A stretch of DNA of 64,000 bases, from contig JAQFVV010000207.1 in NCBI GenBank assembly GCA_028023455.1, positions 1,691,243 to 1,755,242 on the forward strand, in the 5' to 3' direction. Numbering within the stretch: the stretch's first letter is position 1; each line of letters starts with the position of its first letter. A program made the translations under genes and the position numbers. Below are positions 34,684 through 46,350 of the stretch, piece by piece. The notes below the pieces were generated by a model. It was not told the origin of the DNA, made no database searches, and saw only the letters and a program-made list of their open reading frames with translations. Source of the stretch: Epiperipatus broadwayi. Its lineage: Eukaryota > Onychophora > Udeonychophora > Euonychophora > Peripatidae.

Positions 34684-36469
34684 CATTAAATTTACAAAAG
34701 TAGAATTTGAAGATAAAATTAAATATATGATAACAATATTATATCAAAACATTTCATTACAGAAGATAAATTAAAGAAAAATAATTCTTATACATTCACA
34801 GAAAACATGATTACTAAAGATGATATTTATTACAAATATTATATATGTAAGTGATAAATATAATACATATAAAAATGTAGGAAATTTACAAAAAAAGCCA
34901 GTTTATTGAATTGTTTAAAGATTATAGGTGATAAATTTGCTTTATACTGTCACTACTTAACATATGGGCGTAAATGCATGCTAGAAATTAATATTAAACT
35001 TTTAAATTACAATAAGGATTTAAAAAGAAAACTGATATATTAAACAAATTATATTAAGCATAACAAAAATAATTGTATGATTATATATATAACTAATTTA
35101 TTTAAATTAATAACTGGTCAATTAAAAATGAATGGAAAATCATATAATAAGGTAGTGTATATAAAGTTGTATCAAGTGTGTTTTTTTATCCACATTATGT
35201 ATTTATTATATAATTAATTTATTTTAATCTTTATTGAATTTCTAACAGTTTGGATTGCGATTGCTTTATCATAATTTTATTTTTATATTTATTCACTATT
35301 TACTTAATTTTTTCATTATTGAAGTTATTTGTTTTTTTTTTTTAATAAAAGAAAAGTTTTTATATGCAAAAATATATTAATAATTAAAATAGATAATGTT
35401 AAACATTGATGTTGGCATATATTTGTAATTGCTGTTGCATATTGATATTTTATTACTTTATTATAAAATTAATAATGTAAAACTATAGAGAAAAAATATT
35501 TTTTGAGGAAATTATAAAGAGAAATAGGAATTGCATATGGGATACAATAAAGCAGGGGATATATGAAAAATTTATTAGGAAAAATAACAAAGATAAAGAA
35601 AAAGAGTTATTTTTTCATCATAAAGCTGTACTGTGTATTTTTCTTATTTCCCTTGATGGCAAAGCAGATAATCGAAATATTTTATAATGTTTAAGTTGTA
35701 TAATACTCAGAGGCTCAAAAATTATATGCTATTATCCAGATAGTTAGTATTTTAGATAGATGAAATGATTTTCAAAATCTATACTTCCAGATTTCTGAAA
35801 TAATTGTAGTGGACATGATTTTAAACATATTTAAGTAAAGCTAATGATATTGCATAATGTTTTTTTTTGTTTTCAGAATATGTAATATATATTCTAAAAC
35901 ATAGATATAAATAATATATCCAAGGTTTAAATAGCTTAAATATATGAAATGTATTGGAGATACATATTAATATCTAAGAACATTGTTAAGATCTCTGTTA
36001 TTTGTATAAAATAGTGTATGGTGATAAAATGGTTGATGTTTTCTGTATGCATTGGATAGATAACAAGCTGTTTATTCATTCTATTTATACTCTTGTGGTT
36101 AGTTTGGTTGACCAACTTTGTGTCTTTTGGTTAAGAATTATAAAACTTTGTTGAATAACTTTTTTACTAAAAACATTATTTGGCAACAAATCGTGGCCCT
36201 TTGCATACAATTTTTCCTTTATTTTAATGACTAAATGAATATATATTCCTATAATTTTTAATTTAGTTTTTAGAATGATTGTCTTAAAGATAATATTTTA
36301 ATTTTAGAAATATGAAAGAAAAGTAATAAATCGAAATAGTTATTTTACTATGGCTAATAAAATATTTTTAATATTTTTATTTGAATTCTATTTTTAAAAT
36401 CTGAATATTTTTTTTTCATTACATAAAACAATACAATTATATTTTAAAATTTTAATTTGCATTTATAAT
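34680..36469. other. Unassigned AT-rich DNA
   Basis: No coding region, inverted repeat or recognised TE piece is seen. Confidence 0.45.
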
Positions 36470-36690
36470 GTGCCGGTCAAAACCTGTTTATCCATCTAAC
36501 ATGAGCTGGAACTCACAAAATGTAGTTCAAATCCAGTCAAGTCCAAGATTTAGGTCAGGGACCAGCTTGAATTCGAACCCACTCTCTAAGCCCCAGATCA
36601 AACACCTAATGAATAACATAATAGTGATGGCCCATGAGAATTAATCTTAATCCGGCCGACTAGCAGAGCTGAGCAAAACAATGAGACATC
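36470..36690 (-). repeat. tRNA-derived SINE, family S, copy 1
   Basis: Read on the minus strand, TGGGTTCGAATTC (complement of 36569-36581) is a strong B-box. It lies about 45 bases after TTAGGTGTTTGATCTGG in the A-box position. The body continues to a 3' end TTTTGACCGGCAC (36470-36482), shared exactly with the copy at 39601. It also shares GGTCCTGAC-like and GGATTTGAACTAC blocks. It is transcribed by pol III if alive, and mobilisation would depend on a LINE. The family name S is mine. Confidence 0.6.
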
Positions 36691-37504
36691 TATTAACTAT
36701 GATTATATTAAAATATACATAAGCATTGCTGTAATATGTGGAAGTGGAGGAAAAAGGAATTCAAACTACTCAAATAAGTTAGACAATAATATATTTAATA
36801 TAATGACAAATTATTATACATTTATAAATTAAGTACATTAGTATGTGCGTGAATGAGCAAGCGGTAGATAATTACATAGTGTCATTCACGCTATTATTTC
36901 TCATATGCTCTTTATTAGCTAAATAATATATTACAAATAAACACACATCTTTGGTGGGTCTAATATTAAGATGCCAATCAGTATTAGAAAGAAGTTACAC
37001 AAAATTGCTATTAACGCTTTGATTTACGGTTCAGAAACGTGGTGACTAACATATATTAGGGGAGCGTTCTGAGATTCATTACAGATATAAATACAAACTA
37101 TTTTCCTGCCATTATAGTCGTGAAAATACATTTGAAAACATTTGATTATATTTAAACTTATGACAAAATATTTAATGACAAATTATTTTAACAATAGTAA
37201 GACGAATGCTTTATTTTCCCCAAGGCATATAGATACTCTTAAATATAGATATATAAATTACAACGGTGAGATTGTATATGATTGAAATAAACTTAATTAA
37301 TAAAATAGAAGAAATTGGCATTTATATATATCTTTTAAGCAAAGCTTAATTTTAATATTAGAGCATTAAAACTGGGTCATGAAGCAAAAGGAATAATAAA
37401 TACAAAGAAGTTTGTGGTGCTGACATAATAGCCTAAAATAACAAAGAGGAAAAGGTCATGCTTCTGGATGAAAAACGAAATCTCACAACCCCTTCTTGGG
37501 TAAT
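36691..37504. other. Unassigned AT-rich DNA
   Basis: There is a less AT-rich patch near 36960-37060 (AAGAAGTTACACAAAATTGC...GGTTCAGAAACGTGGTGAC). On the plus strand, TTTGATTTACGGTTCAGAAACGTGG reads LIYGSETW, the motif that RTE/LINE ORFs carry after RT. A very short LINE remnant is therefore possible. Confidence 0.4.
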
Positions 37505-37710
37505 GCTTAGAGAAAAGTGGATAGGCATGGCATGGCCCAGACTTTTGCTGGTATAACCAATGTGAGAGGCCTTTTATCTATGAAGTGAATATGCATAGTG
37601 TGTGCCAAACTTATGGGATCACCGCCAGAGGCTTTTGATATGAAGAAAGAATATGCATAGCATGTGCCAAACTTAAGGGTCACTGCCAGAGGCATTTTTA
37701 TATGAAGACT
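37505..37710. repeat. Minisatellite, ~62-bp unit, about 3 copies
   Basis: AGAGGC(C)TTTT...ATGAAG recurs at about 37564, 37627 and 37688. The motifs ATATGCATAG and TGTGCCAAACTTA lie between. The first, leftmost unit is more divergent (GGCATGGCATGGCCCAGAC). It is open in one frame on the minus strand (37507-37695), but that is a by-product of repetition. Confidence 0.75.
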
Positions 37711-39504
37711 TGAGATGAAATCTATGGGTTCAAATTTGTGGTAACCCCCAGATTAAGAAGCACGTATATATAATCACGAAGATTGGCTATATGTCAGGAA
37801 CACAGTACAAATGAATGTCACTAACAACATTGAATAAATTTTACAGCTTTAAAATAAATGACCCTTGTTTTAATACTATAATATGCCATGCAATTATAAT
37901 ATATATAGAGAAATTTAGATTTCATTTACTAAAATGTACTTGGAAGATTTTATTTAGCAAAAGAAACATTAAGATTTTCCCCCATCCCTTTTCTGATATT
38001 TAAAATAAATCAATCCCACTTTCATTGATTTTACAATAAATGAAATATATAAGTACTTTATTTGATATTTTAAGCATAGACTATTTTAAGAGTATAGAAA
38101 AAAATAACTAGCAGTTATATAGAAAACAAATAATCGGTCACCATTTCAGAAATGAATAAAGAATATTTTAAAATTTCAAAGCGTTAATTAGCCATAGTTC
38201 TGGATTCTCCAAATAGAAAATCCATAGTTAAACAAATATATATATATTTTTACAATTAAAGCATAAACAAAATGTTGTCATAAAACAATCTGGCAAGCGT
38301 ATTAATTAATAATGTGTTATGTTTTAAAAGGGGATGTTAATAACTTGATTCGTGAAAGTTTACTTAACAGACAGAAAAGATTTGTATAAATTAAGCTCAC
38401 CAGTTTGTTTGAGATTCACAAAACAATAATAATAATAATAATAAAAAAGCATATATATATATATAATCAAGTAATAAATAACTAACCGCACCAAAATTAA
38501 AGAAAGCCAGAGCATATGAAATAGATTAAATATAACAAAATCATTTGAGAGCAAATTTACATTCACAGATTTATAAAAAGCAAAGTTAAATAATACATGA
38601 GAAATCTTGATAGATTATTTAGACTAAATTGACTATTAGGTGGTGGCTTGGAAATTTACCTTGCAATTTTAAGAATCCATTTTAAAGTATGGCACGTACA
38701 TGGCGAATTGAGGATCCAAATGAATTCTTCTTAATGTCAGCAAGTTTCTATTAGCATTATTAAAGTTCTCCATCAGGCCGTTACTTTACTTGAAGGAAGC
38801 AGAATATTATGGCAGTGGAAAACGACCCACAAGGGTCAGGAAATGATGGATTTACTACTACATCAGTTTAAGTTTCACCGCGATGTTAACAATCATTTCA
38901 CTAGAGTAGCTAATCTCTTTCAATAGTAGTTAATCTCTCTTGTGATTCAAAATTCAGTCATTTTATACTTTTTCCTTTATCAGTTGTTTTTGAAGATGCA
39001 ATTGTAAGATAACATCCAAAAATAAATTCAAATCTATTTCCAGATTAGAAATAGATTTGACAACATGTTTTTAACACAAGTAAATCTTTAATCTACTTAA
39101 TCCCATTTATTTTAAGTAAAACTTTAATTAAAAAATACCTTCCTCAGATTAAAACAATAGTGCTTCCAACCCCTAATTATTTTTAGACAATTAACAACCC
39201 TTGCATCATTCATATTGAATTTTATAAAAAAAAATATATAGTTTAATAGAAAAACAAGCAATTTAAAAGAAAAAGCTAAAAATGACATATAATAAATATT
39301 TAAAAACATCAATATTTTGTTAGTAAGTTTTGCCCCTATGTATATATTTGAGCCGCATCTATAATACTTTAATAAAAAAAGAACTAATAATTAATAAAAA
39401 GAATTAATAATAATTTTAAAACATGTTATTGAAACATTAAATTTTATAATTTAGGCGCACATCTCAAATGTATACATGAAATATATATACACGACAAAAG
39501 GAGT
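37711..39504. other. Unassigned AT-rich DNA
   Basis: Simple runs such as (AATA)n near 38427-38440 and a short (TA)n near 38452-38463. No gene is seen. Small frames at 37815-38003, 38360-38566 and 39124-39312 have low-complexity translations. Confidence 0.45.
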
Positions 39505-39600
39505 GGGATGGGAAATAGGGATTTAAACACAGGTTAGTAGTTAGAATCATGAAGCACAATCTTAAGCTAAGATTGACTCAGAAAAAAAAATGCAGCCTCT
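39505..39600 (-). repeat. tRNA-like SINE fragment
   Basis: On the minus strand, CTGTGTTTAAATCCC (complement of about 39519-39533) resembles a B-box, preceded by AATCTTAGCTTAAGATTGTG, a possible A-box region. It directly abuts the family S copy and may be a second SINE or the outer half of a dimer. Confidence 0.35.
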
Positions 39601-39840
39601 GTGCCGGTCAAAATTGTGTATTCATTCAACAAGACCAATAATCCAAGCAAAAGTACCTTGAATTCAACCATGCACAAGATACATATGTCAGGACAAGGAT
39701 GAATCCTAACCTATTTGCCTAAACTATTGCCTCTCTGACTAATGGATAACATTTGTGATGACACTAGCAGTGCTTGGTTTTATTCCGTCCCAGATGGAGG
39801 TCATGGTTCACATAGAGACTCAAAATGATAAAAGTGTTTA
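39601..39840 (-). repeat. tRNA-derived SINE, family S, copy 2
   Basis: It begins on the plus strand with GTGCCGGTCAAAA exactly as at 36470. On the minus strand it aligns through TTGTCCTGAC, a degenerate B-box GGTTAGGATTCATCC (39697-39711) and TTAGTCAGAGAGGC in the A-box position. It is more diverged than copy 1 in the head and identical at the tail. Confidence 0.55.
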
Positions 39841-40258
39841 TATGAAAAATCAATGATTTAATGGATTCTGTTGATTGCAGAATGGTACAGATATGATTTG
39901 ATCGATTACTAATGGTTTGAACCATAATAATGATAATTCTTTATGGCAACATTCCAAAGAAGTGAATTTAAATCAAAGAAATATTTAAATAAATAGAGTA
40001 ATTAACCTTAGAGATTGGGTGTGATGACAAACTAAGGTTATTTAAGATAACCATATTATAGGAATTTATTAAGGAATTTAGTACAAAATAAGTTATCTTT
40101 GTTTATACAACTTGGTTATTTTCTTTAATTCATTTTGATGCGGCTTTGACAAACAATGTAAAAGTTTGTTAATTTGTTGGAAAAAAAAACCAATCAGCAA
40201 TAAAATATTATTAGCCCTCTCCAAGATATTACAAATAAATCTGTTTGTATATATATAT
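39841..40258. other. Unassigned AT-rich DNA ending in (TA)n
   Basis: No feature is seen. The last ten bases are a TA run that forms the left boundary of the LTR element. Confidence 0.5.
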
Positions 40259-42600
40259 TGTAACGATCCGGATAAAGCGACTTAACGTAAACTGCACTAC
40301 GGGGCGCCATCTAGGCATTTGAACCTAGAAAAATTTATAAAGTAGGCAGATACGTAAGTCAAAAAAAAAAAAAATTTTTTTTTAAAATTTTGATTCCGGT
40401 CGTTAGCCCATGTCACTAGCTCAGTGGAATAGCAGAGATTTAATAAGATAATCTAAGAGTATATATATATATATATAAAAAAGAATAAAATAAGCCACTG
40501 CCAGTAATCAACACACAAGCATTCATTTATGCACATATATATAAGATTTAAAATTATTTCAGTATCAGCTTTACATCCCAATTTTTAACATTCTTTTTAA
40601 CCCTGATAATCTAAGAGTATAAATAAGCCACTGCCAGTAATTAACATACAAACATTTATTTATGCACATATATATAAGATTTAAAATTATTTTAGTATTA
40701 GTTTACATTTTAACATTTAACATTATTTTTAACTTTGATTTTGATTTTAATTTACCTTTAATTACTATTATATTCTAATTTTACATTTTAATTAAGTTCG
40801 CACAGATGGGATTATAAACGCTTGTTATAATAAGTTGCTATAGATCGGTTACATGGATTACACGGTTAAAAACATTCCAAAGTAAACATAAGCGATCAAA
40901 ATTTAAAATTATTGATTACTGACAATTGCGGAGGGAAATTTATATGTAACCCAATAGTATTCACCATAAGATACTTGCATTGTCACCAATAACTTAAAAG
41001 ACATCCGAATAAATACATTTTAGATACTCACCGTAAGGTATCATTATTTATCGAATGTCTATATATTTTGATCAAATATGAAAACGCAAATATAGTTAAC
41101 CGATAAACAATCCATGCAAGCGTCTATAAACAACTTAAATTTAATGCATTTTTATTTAAGGTCGAGCATGAATAGACCACATAAATTTGCTTTTGAAAAT
41201 AAACAGTCTATCCCCATTTAACCTTAGGCTAAAATTCGTAGTCAAACTGGCATCAATTCATCTGATACATCGATGTACTCAATGTAATAAAATACGGCAG
41301 CACAAAAGGTTAAAAGAAGAAATTGCCTCTTATGAGATAGGAATATTACATCTATCTGCAAAGAAGAGCAATAAAACAAAAAAACTCCATAGAAAGGAAC
41401 TGCGGTATCCGACTTATAATTCCTTCCATAGGCAAACGGAAGTGTGCGGCGTATGAAGCGATTCTGCCCGTAGCGAATCAATATTACAATTACTAATCAC
41501 ACCAATATATCCAATCCATTGACCCAATTTAACCACGAAACAAATAACCTAAGATTACCCTCCCCTAATATAACTTTACAAATCTATACAGCCATTCACG
41601 CCTGACTTAAGTTTAACATTTATATAATTAATTTAACGAAGAACAAAAAAAAATCATGATAAAAACTTAAAGAATAAAAAATAAAAAAATGGAAATGATT
41701 TTACATAAATAAATAAAAAAATACGTCAAATAACATTTTAACTACTTTAGTCAGATAGGAAACTAATGCAATTATTTTAAATATGAAAAGTTTTTAACTT
41801 AATGTTCATTAATTGTAAAGTTCTTACGGTTTTAAACAGTTCATCTTTATCTGTCGTTTGTAAGTTTGAACGGGAATTCCCACGCCGTCCTTAAGATATT
41901 GGTATACATTTAGCCGATGTTTTATTTATTCATTCGGAGGTTTTTTAATTTAGTTGGTCCTCAATGTAGGAAACGATAGTTCATTTCTCCTTTCTTTAAC
42001 AGCTGAAAGAATTGACCGTGCGTCTGTCAATTCCTCCAACTCCGTACTACTACATATAGTCACATCGTAATAATCAATTTCCAGTCACTGATTAATAATT
42101 TCCAAATTTTCCTTTTATATTAATGTGAAGGATTGAATTTACATTACGTCACCGATGCGATGGTCCTTTCGCTGCGGTCCGATTCCATAGGGATTTCTTC
42201 TTATTTGCTAACAGTTTCTATTGTTTTCTTATCTGACCGGTGTTTTTACATTTAAATGTCGAAGGCTGGTTTACATTTAACTAATTAACAATCATTTCCA
42301 TTTCTGATTAATTAACCTGTTTTCCAAATCAAAAATATAGTTAAAGATAAATTTAAAGATATAATTTCATCTCCAAATCTTTTTAAAATTTAGTTTTAAA
42401 ATACTTTTTCTTTAATAAAGTTTTATTTTAATAATTTTTCATTATCTGTGCGATTTAATTAATATATAAGAGTTTAAGATGATATTTAATTTCAATTTTT
42501 AATTCTTAAAGAAAATTTTTAAATGCGAACTTTTTAATTTACTTTCATGTTTAATAAATTTAAAAAAAAAACAATGTAACGAACGTCTATGCTCGTTACA
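40259..42600. repeat. Left LTR of the LARD-like element
   Basis: It starts TGTAACGATCCGG and ends with a hairpin in which TGTAACGA (42575-42582) and TCGTTACA (42593-42600) flank ACGTCTATGC. The start motif is thus repeated just inside the end. An internal tandem duplication lies at 40448-40735. A TAGCTCAGTGG A-box-like string occurs near 40413-40426 without a matching B-box on that strand. No supported gene is seen; the 89-codon frame at 41187-41456 is broken in the right LTR. Confidence 0.85.
40448..40735. repeat. Internal tandem duplication in LTR
   Basis: GATAATCTAAGAGTATA begins at about 40448 and 40605. Both copies continue through AAGCCACTGCCAGTAAT, GCACATATATATAAGATTT and AAAATTATTT. 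The first unit carries an extra TA run and is about 157 bp; the second is about 130 bp. The same duplication is present in the right LTR (about 46540-46825), so it predates insertion. Confidence 0.85.
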
Positions 42601-43139
42601 TATCAGTAAAGTTACTTAAAAAAAATGATCAAAAAAAAATATTTTACTTAGGGTTAGTAATTACGGTACACGATTGACGAAGACATTTACAAAACATCAG
42701 GTTAATAATTTTACAAAAAGACTATATACAAAAAGAAAAAGAAAATGTTGACTATCGCTTACCTAAGGACCATTTACGTTTACACCTCCTCCCCCTGAGA
42801 ATTCTATTTTATTTTATCCCTTTTATTTTTACACACGGCATGACAAGCAAGTTATTTAAATTATTTATTTAAGAAGGTTGCATTGAACTAAATATATTTT
42901 GAAAGATAATGGATTTATACGTGTATATTTGCAGCACAATTATAAACACCACCAACTTATTTATTACTGATTGAAATGCATACATAGGGTTACACTGAAG
43001 TAATTCCCAAAGGTACTCATCGTAAGGCACCACATTTCGATCATAAACTTACGTGGCTGTGCGCACCTATACACATTAAAGTATAATTTATATTACAACA
43101 ACAAAAAAACATATCAATCGCAACCTTTTGACTTTCTTT

Positions 43140-43615
43140 TTTTTTTTTCACCAGGTTTGGACGCCCAAAATCGTGGGGCTTGTAACTTATTTCCACCCCT
43201 GAAGAGATTATGGAGTGTATATATATATTTCTTTTGGTCAAAATTAACGATTTTGAGTCAATTTTTTTAAATAATGTATATATGCAAGATTTTTTTTTTC
43301 ACCGGGTTTGAACGCACATCGTGTGACTATTCGATATTCCAATACTCTGTAGAGCATTTAATATATACATATGTTTTTTGTTTTTTTTTGCCTTCCATTA
43401 TAAATAATAATGAATAATATATATGTAGTATTTTTTCCCCTGGTTGGTAGTAACTTATTTCCACTCCTGAGGAGATTGAGTATAGAGATAAAATTCTTTT
43501 GTTTAAAATTAATGATTTTGAATTAATTTTTTTCGTGTTCCAAAATAATGTATATGTATAGATTTTTTTTTTCCTGAGTTTGAATGTCAATTGATTCCAT
43601 ACTCTGAATAGATTA
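43140..43615. repeat. Two diverged ~270-bp tandem units
   Basis: GTAACTTATTTCCAC(C/T)CCTGA at about 43180 recurs at about 43448. The parallels continue as AAATTAA(C/T)GATTTTGA, AATAATGTATAT and a T-tract followed by C(A/C)(C/T)(C/T)(G/A)GGTTTGAA. The units are clearly diverged, so the duplication is old compared with the LTR pair. Confidence 0.7.
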
Positions 43616-44240
43616 TTATTTTATTATGTAAAACGTATTTGTAGATGCATAGTAGAATTTTTAAGGGGATTTCTAATATATGCTGTGTAAACTTTCTTGC
43701 TCACTGTGACTGGTGCCCGAGGATGATTTGGAATAAATGTCAAATCGTTCTCACATAAATTTTGTCATCAGGAGTAAAAAGAGAAAAAGGGGGGTCTATT
43801 ATTTGTTTTATGTTTTATGAATTGGATTGAATGAGAAAGAGAATGAAATAAATGTAAGGTCAAATCAAATCTTAAAGGTTCGAAACTAGCACAGACGTGT
43901 AAATTAAATTATAACCATGAACCGTGGAAAATTTAAAAAAGAAAAAACAGCTGCAAGAGGCCAAGGGTGAGTTGCATTTTATAATTTTTGTTGTTATATA
44001 TGTTAAATTTATTTCACTGTTAGTTAAATGTTGGGTGGGCATCAAGCGAATGTATAGCGAGAAGTTAGGTGTATTAATAGAGTTAGGCATAGGTGTTGAG
44101 ATGAGTAGGAGACAGATCGTTTTCTTTGTGGAGTGCAGCAATTAGCCGAGTTAGGAAAGCAAACAAAAAAACCAAGAAACTTTAGCAAAAACAAATTGAG
44201 CCATTAAAAAGAGAAAATTTTTTTTGTTAGTATATTTAAA

Positions 44241-44417
44241 ATGGATAATAGTATAGAAGAAGAAAGGGAAGTAGTGAGCGAAGGGGAAGAAGGGAAAACA
44301 GCAAAAGAAGGAATGTGTAGGGGTATTATATTAAGATCGGGAAAAGAAATTATGGAAGAGATAGACAGCCATATTGTTAGTGAGAGTTGTAGCCAGTATT
44401 CACAATTGTTAATTTGA
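44241..44417 (+). CDS. 58-codon frame, possible gag remnant
   Basis: ATG at 44241 in the context TTTAAAATGG, stop TGA at 44415-44417. The translation is acidic at the N-terminus (MDNSIEEEREVVSEGEEG), then CRGIILRSGKEIMEEI. An LRSGK-like string is reminiscent of some retroelement Gag or linker regions, but that is weak evidence. If it is a Gag N-terminus the element would be read on the plus strand, in conflict with the possible minus-strand primer site. It may equally be a chance frame. Confidence 0.3.
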   Translation: MDNSIEEEREVVSEGEEGKTAKEGMCRGIILRSGKEIMEEIDSHIVSESCSQYSQLLI

Positions 44418-45380
44418 ACATGTCCGGCTAAAAGCGGGCATCTTGTTGCTGTTACACCGTGGGAGAACGGGGTTTCTCTCGTCGAAATGCCTAAACCACC
44501 ATCATGCCGATAGAAGAGACGAGCCTAACATAATGGGAAAGATGATGCCGCCCAGTCAAACTAAACCAAACCAACAGCCAAGAACTTGCAGATAAATCAT
44601 ACCGGTACCGTTTTATTTTTCAAACCGCAGAGCTCTGTGTAATTCTGTGTAATTCTAAATGTAATAATATTTATCTAAGTTAGCTAACTTTCTTTTTAAA
44701 ATAATGATAAAGCTAAAATGTAATCAAAGCTTAAAATTCATTTAATATTTTAAATACGTCAATTGCTATCCAAAATTTCATGTTGTTAAAGTTTAAATAA
44801 TCTGAGTAGTAAAGTATTTAGTTTAAAGTTATATCACTGCGGTTGTGTCTATATTTCTTTGTTTATTTTAAATGCTTATTATATTTTATATGCCAATCTT
44901 TCGAAGCAGTGGCACTTAATTTCATCTTTTTAAGAAGATATTATTTGAAAATCTTCACGTAATTTATTTATAGCATCAACTTTCTACACTGTTTCGAAAT
45001 CCTATTTTTTTTATTATTTAAATGATTTAATATGTGAAATGTGGCTCTTTTATAATCAACCATTTAAAAAAAACTTAACTTGATAAGTTTATTTAGAATT
45101 AAATTTAGCCTTGATCATATAAGTATATTTGACATTTAAATTCTTAAGTCCATAGAAATATACTTTTCCTCCTTAAATATTTATTATCTATAAGTAACTT
45201 AATAGATCGAACATGTCAAAGTACAGATGTAGTAATATCCCCTTTTGTAGCATAGACGTTTATTACCAGGCTACGCAAGAGTTGGTCCCAATTTGATAGA
45301 GCTAATATGCTATTAACTCGTATTTCATAGTATGAAATATACTATTCTTTGCTTGGCGGATGTGATCTTATTTTATAAAA

Positions 45381-45608
45381 TTATTCTCGTTTTGCTGCTA
45401 TACGTAATATACGTATCTTAAGATGGAGCCACGGCGTTGCCAGCACATCTTCTTCTATAGGGTAGAGCAGTAGTGAAGCCTGAGCCAAGGCCAGGTTAGC
45501 ACGTAAGACCCCGCCATTCCTGAACACAATGTTCCTTTTCACGCAGCATTGCGATCGGTTACAGGGTACCGGCGTTTGTCGCAAGAACCCTGAAGTTATT
45601 TCATCCAT
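45381..45608 (-). other. GC-rich island with 75-codon frame
   Basis: The 45390-45700 stretch approaches half G+C, far above the background. A frame on the minus strand runs from ATG at 45608 to a TAA at 45381 (MDEITSGFLRQTPVPCN..., four cysteines). I recognise no domain. It could be a captured host exon, part of a non-coding RNA or packaging signal, or an older insertion in the LARD interior. Confidence 0.35.
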
Positions 45609-46350
45609 CCGCAGAGCGACTTTTCCTATTATTGTTTACCTATGCCATAGCGCATTGGTAAAATCTTATGCAGCCAACTCTCCCACCTTTATATAACGCT
45701 TTCAGCATTCTGAAATTTTCTCTCGAAAGCCATGTTCGATCGATCATTACTTGAGCTGGTTTTTGCGCTCGTTATTAAATTATATATGGGTATTTTAGTA
45801 AATAAGTTCATGATCAAAGTTTAATATAATTATTTATATACCAGCCACAAATGTAATAGGATTTGGCTTATCGAGATTTATAGACATAACGTAGTGATTA
45901 ATTATGTATCAATTGTAAACAATTCCTAAGATGGGCACATGTTAAACTCATCTATGAAATTTAATGATTGCTTATGTGAAGTGATTTTGAATTACCAAAT
46001 GTTTGTACATTCTACGCTGAATACTATTGTAAATAAGTGATATATAGCTATGAGTTGTAAATAAATATATAATTAATTTAATGTATTTCGTTCTCTGTTT
46101 CGTTCTTGATTTAATTCAATCCAATTCTAATTATCCTTTATAGTCTATATATGTGAAAACTATGCATTAAGTTAAATTAAATTAGTGATATTTTAGTCAA
46201 TTAAGAACCTTTCTTTTAATTATCAGAGTCTCATTGCTTCTCCGTGACCTATGTCGGCCGTGTGGAAAGAGATATACTACGTGTAATTTCAAGGTGGTCA
46301 TTCGTAAGGTCGTGAGTCTTGGAATCCTGGTTTACGAGTTGAAGCACCAT

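Larger units (their letters stand above)
42601..46350. other. Interior of the LARD-like element
   Basis: 3750 bp contain no protease, RT, RNase H or integrase motif in any frame. Components are a repeated 270-bp segment (43140-43615), a 58-codon frame at 44241-44417, and two patches that are much richer in G+C than the surroundings (44420-44620 and 45390-45700). On the minus strand, just inside the right LTR, TGGTGCTTCAACTCG (complement of 46335-46349) could be a primer-binding site because it starts with TGG one base from the LTR, but I cannot assign the tRNA. No adjacent polypurine tract is seen; GGGGGAGGAGG on the minus strand (42785-42797) is nearly 190 bases away. Confidence 0.6.

Noticed and set aside
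40413-40426. TAGCTCAGTGG A-box-like string in the LTR, with a T-arm-like CTAGGTTCAAATGCC nearby on the other strand
   Set aside because: The two lie on opposite strands and in the wrong order, so they cannot form one tRNA or pol III promoter.
41187-41456. 89-codon frame repeated in both LTRs of the LARD-like element
   Set aside because: It lacks a proper ATG start, the frame is altered by an A-run change in the right LTR, and no domain is recognised.
43872-44145. Overlapping frames of about 73-89 codons on both strands in the LARD interior
   Set aside because: No domain, no sign of a shared start context, and neither is linked to a gag or pol motif.
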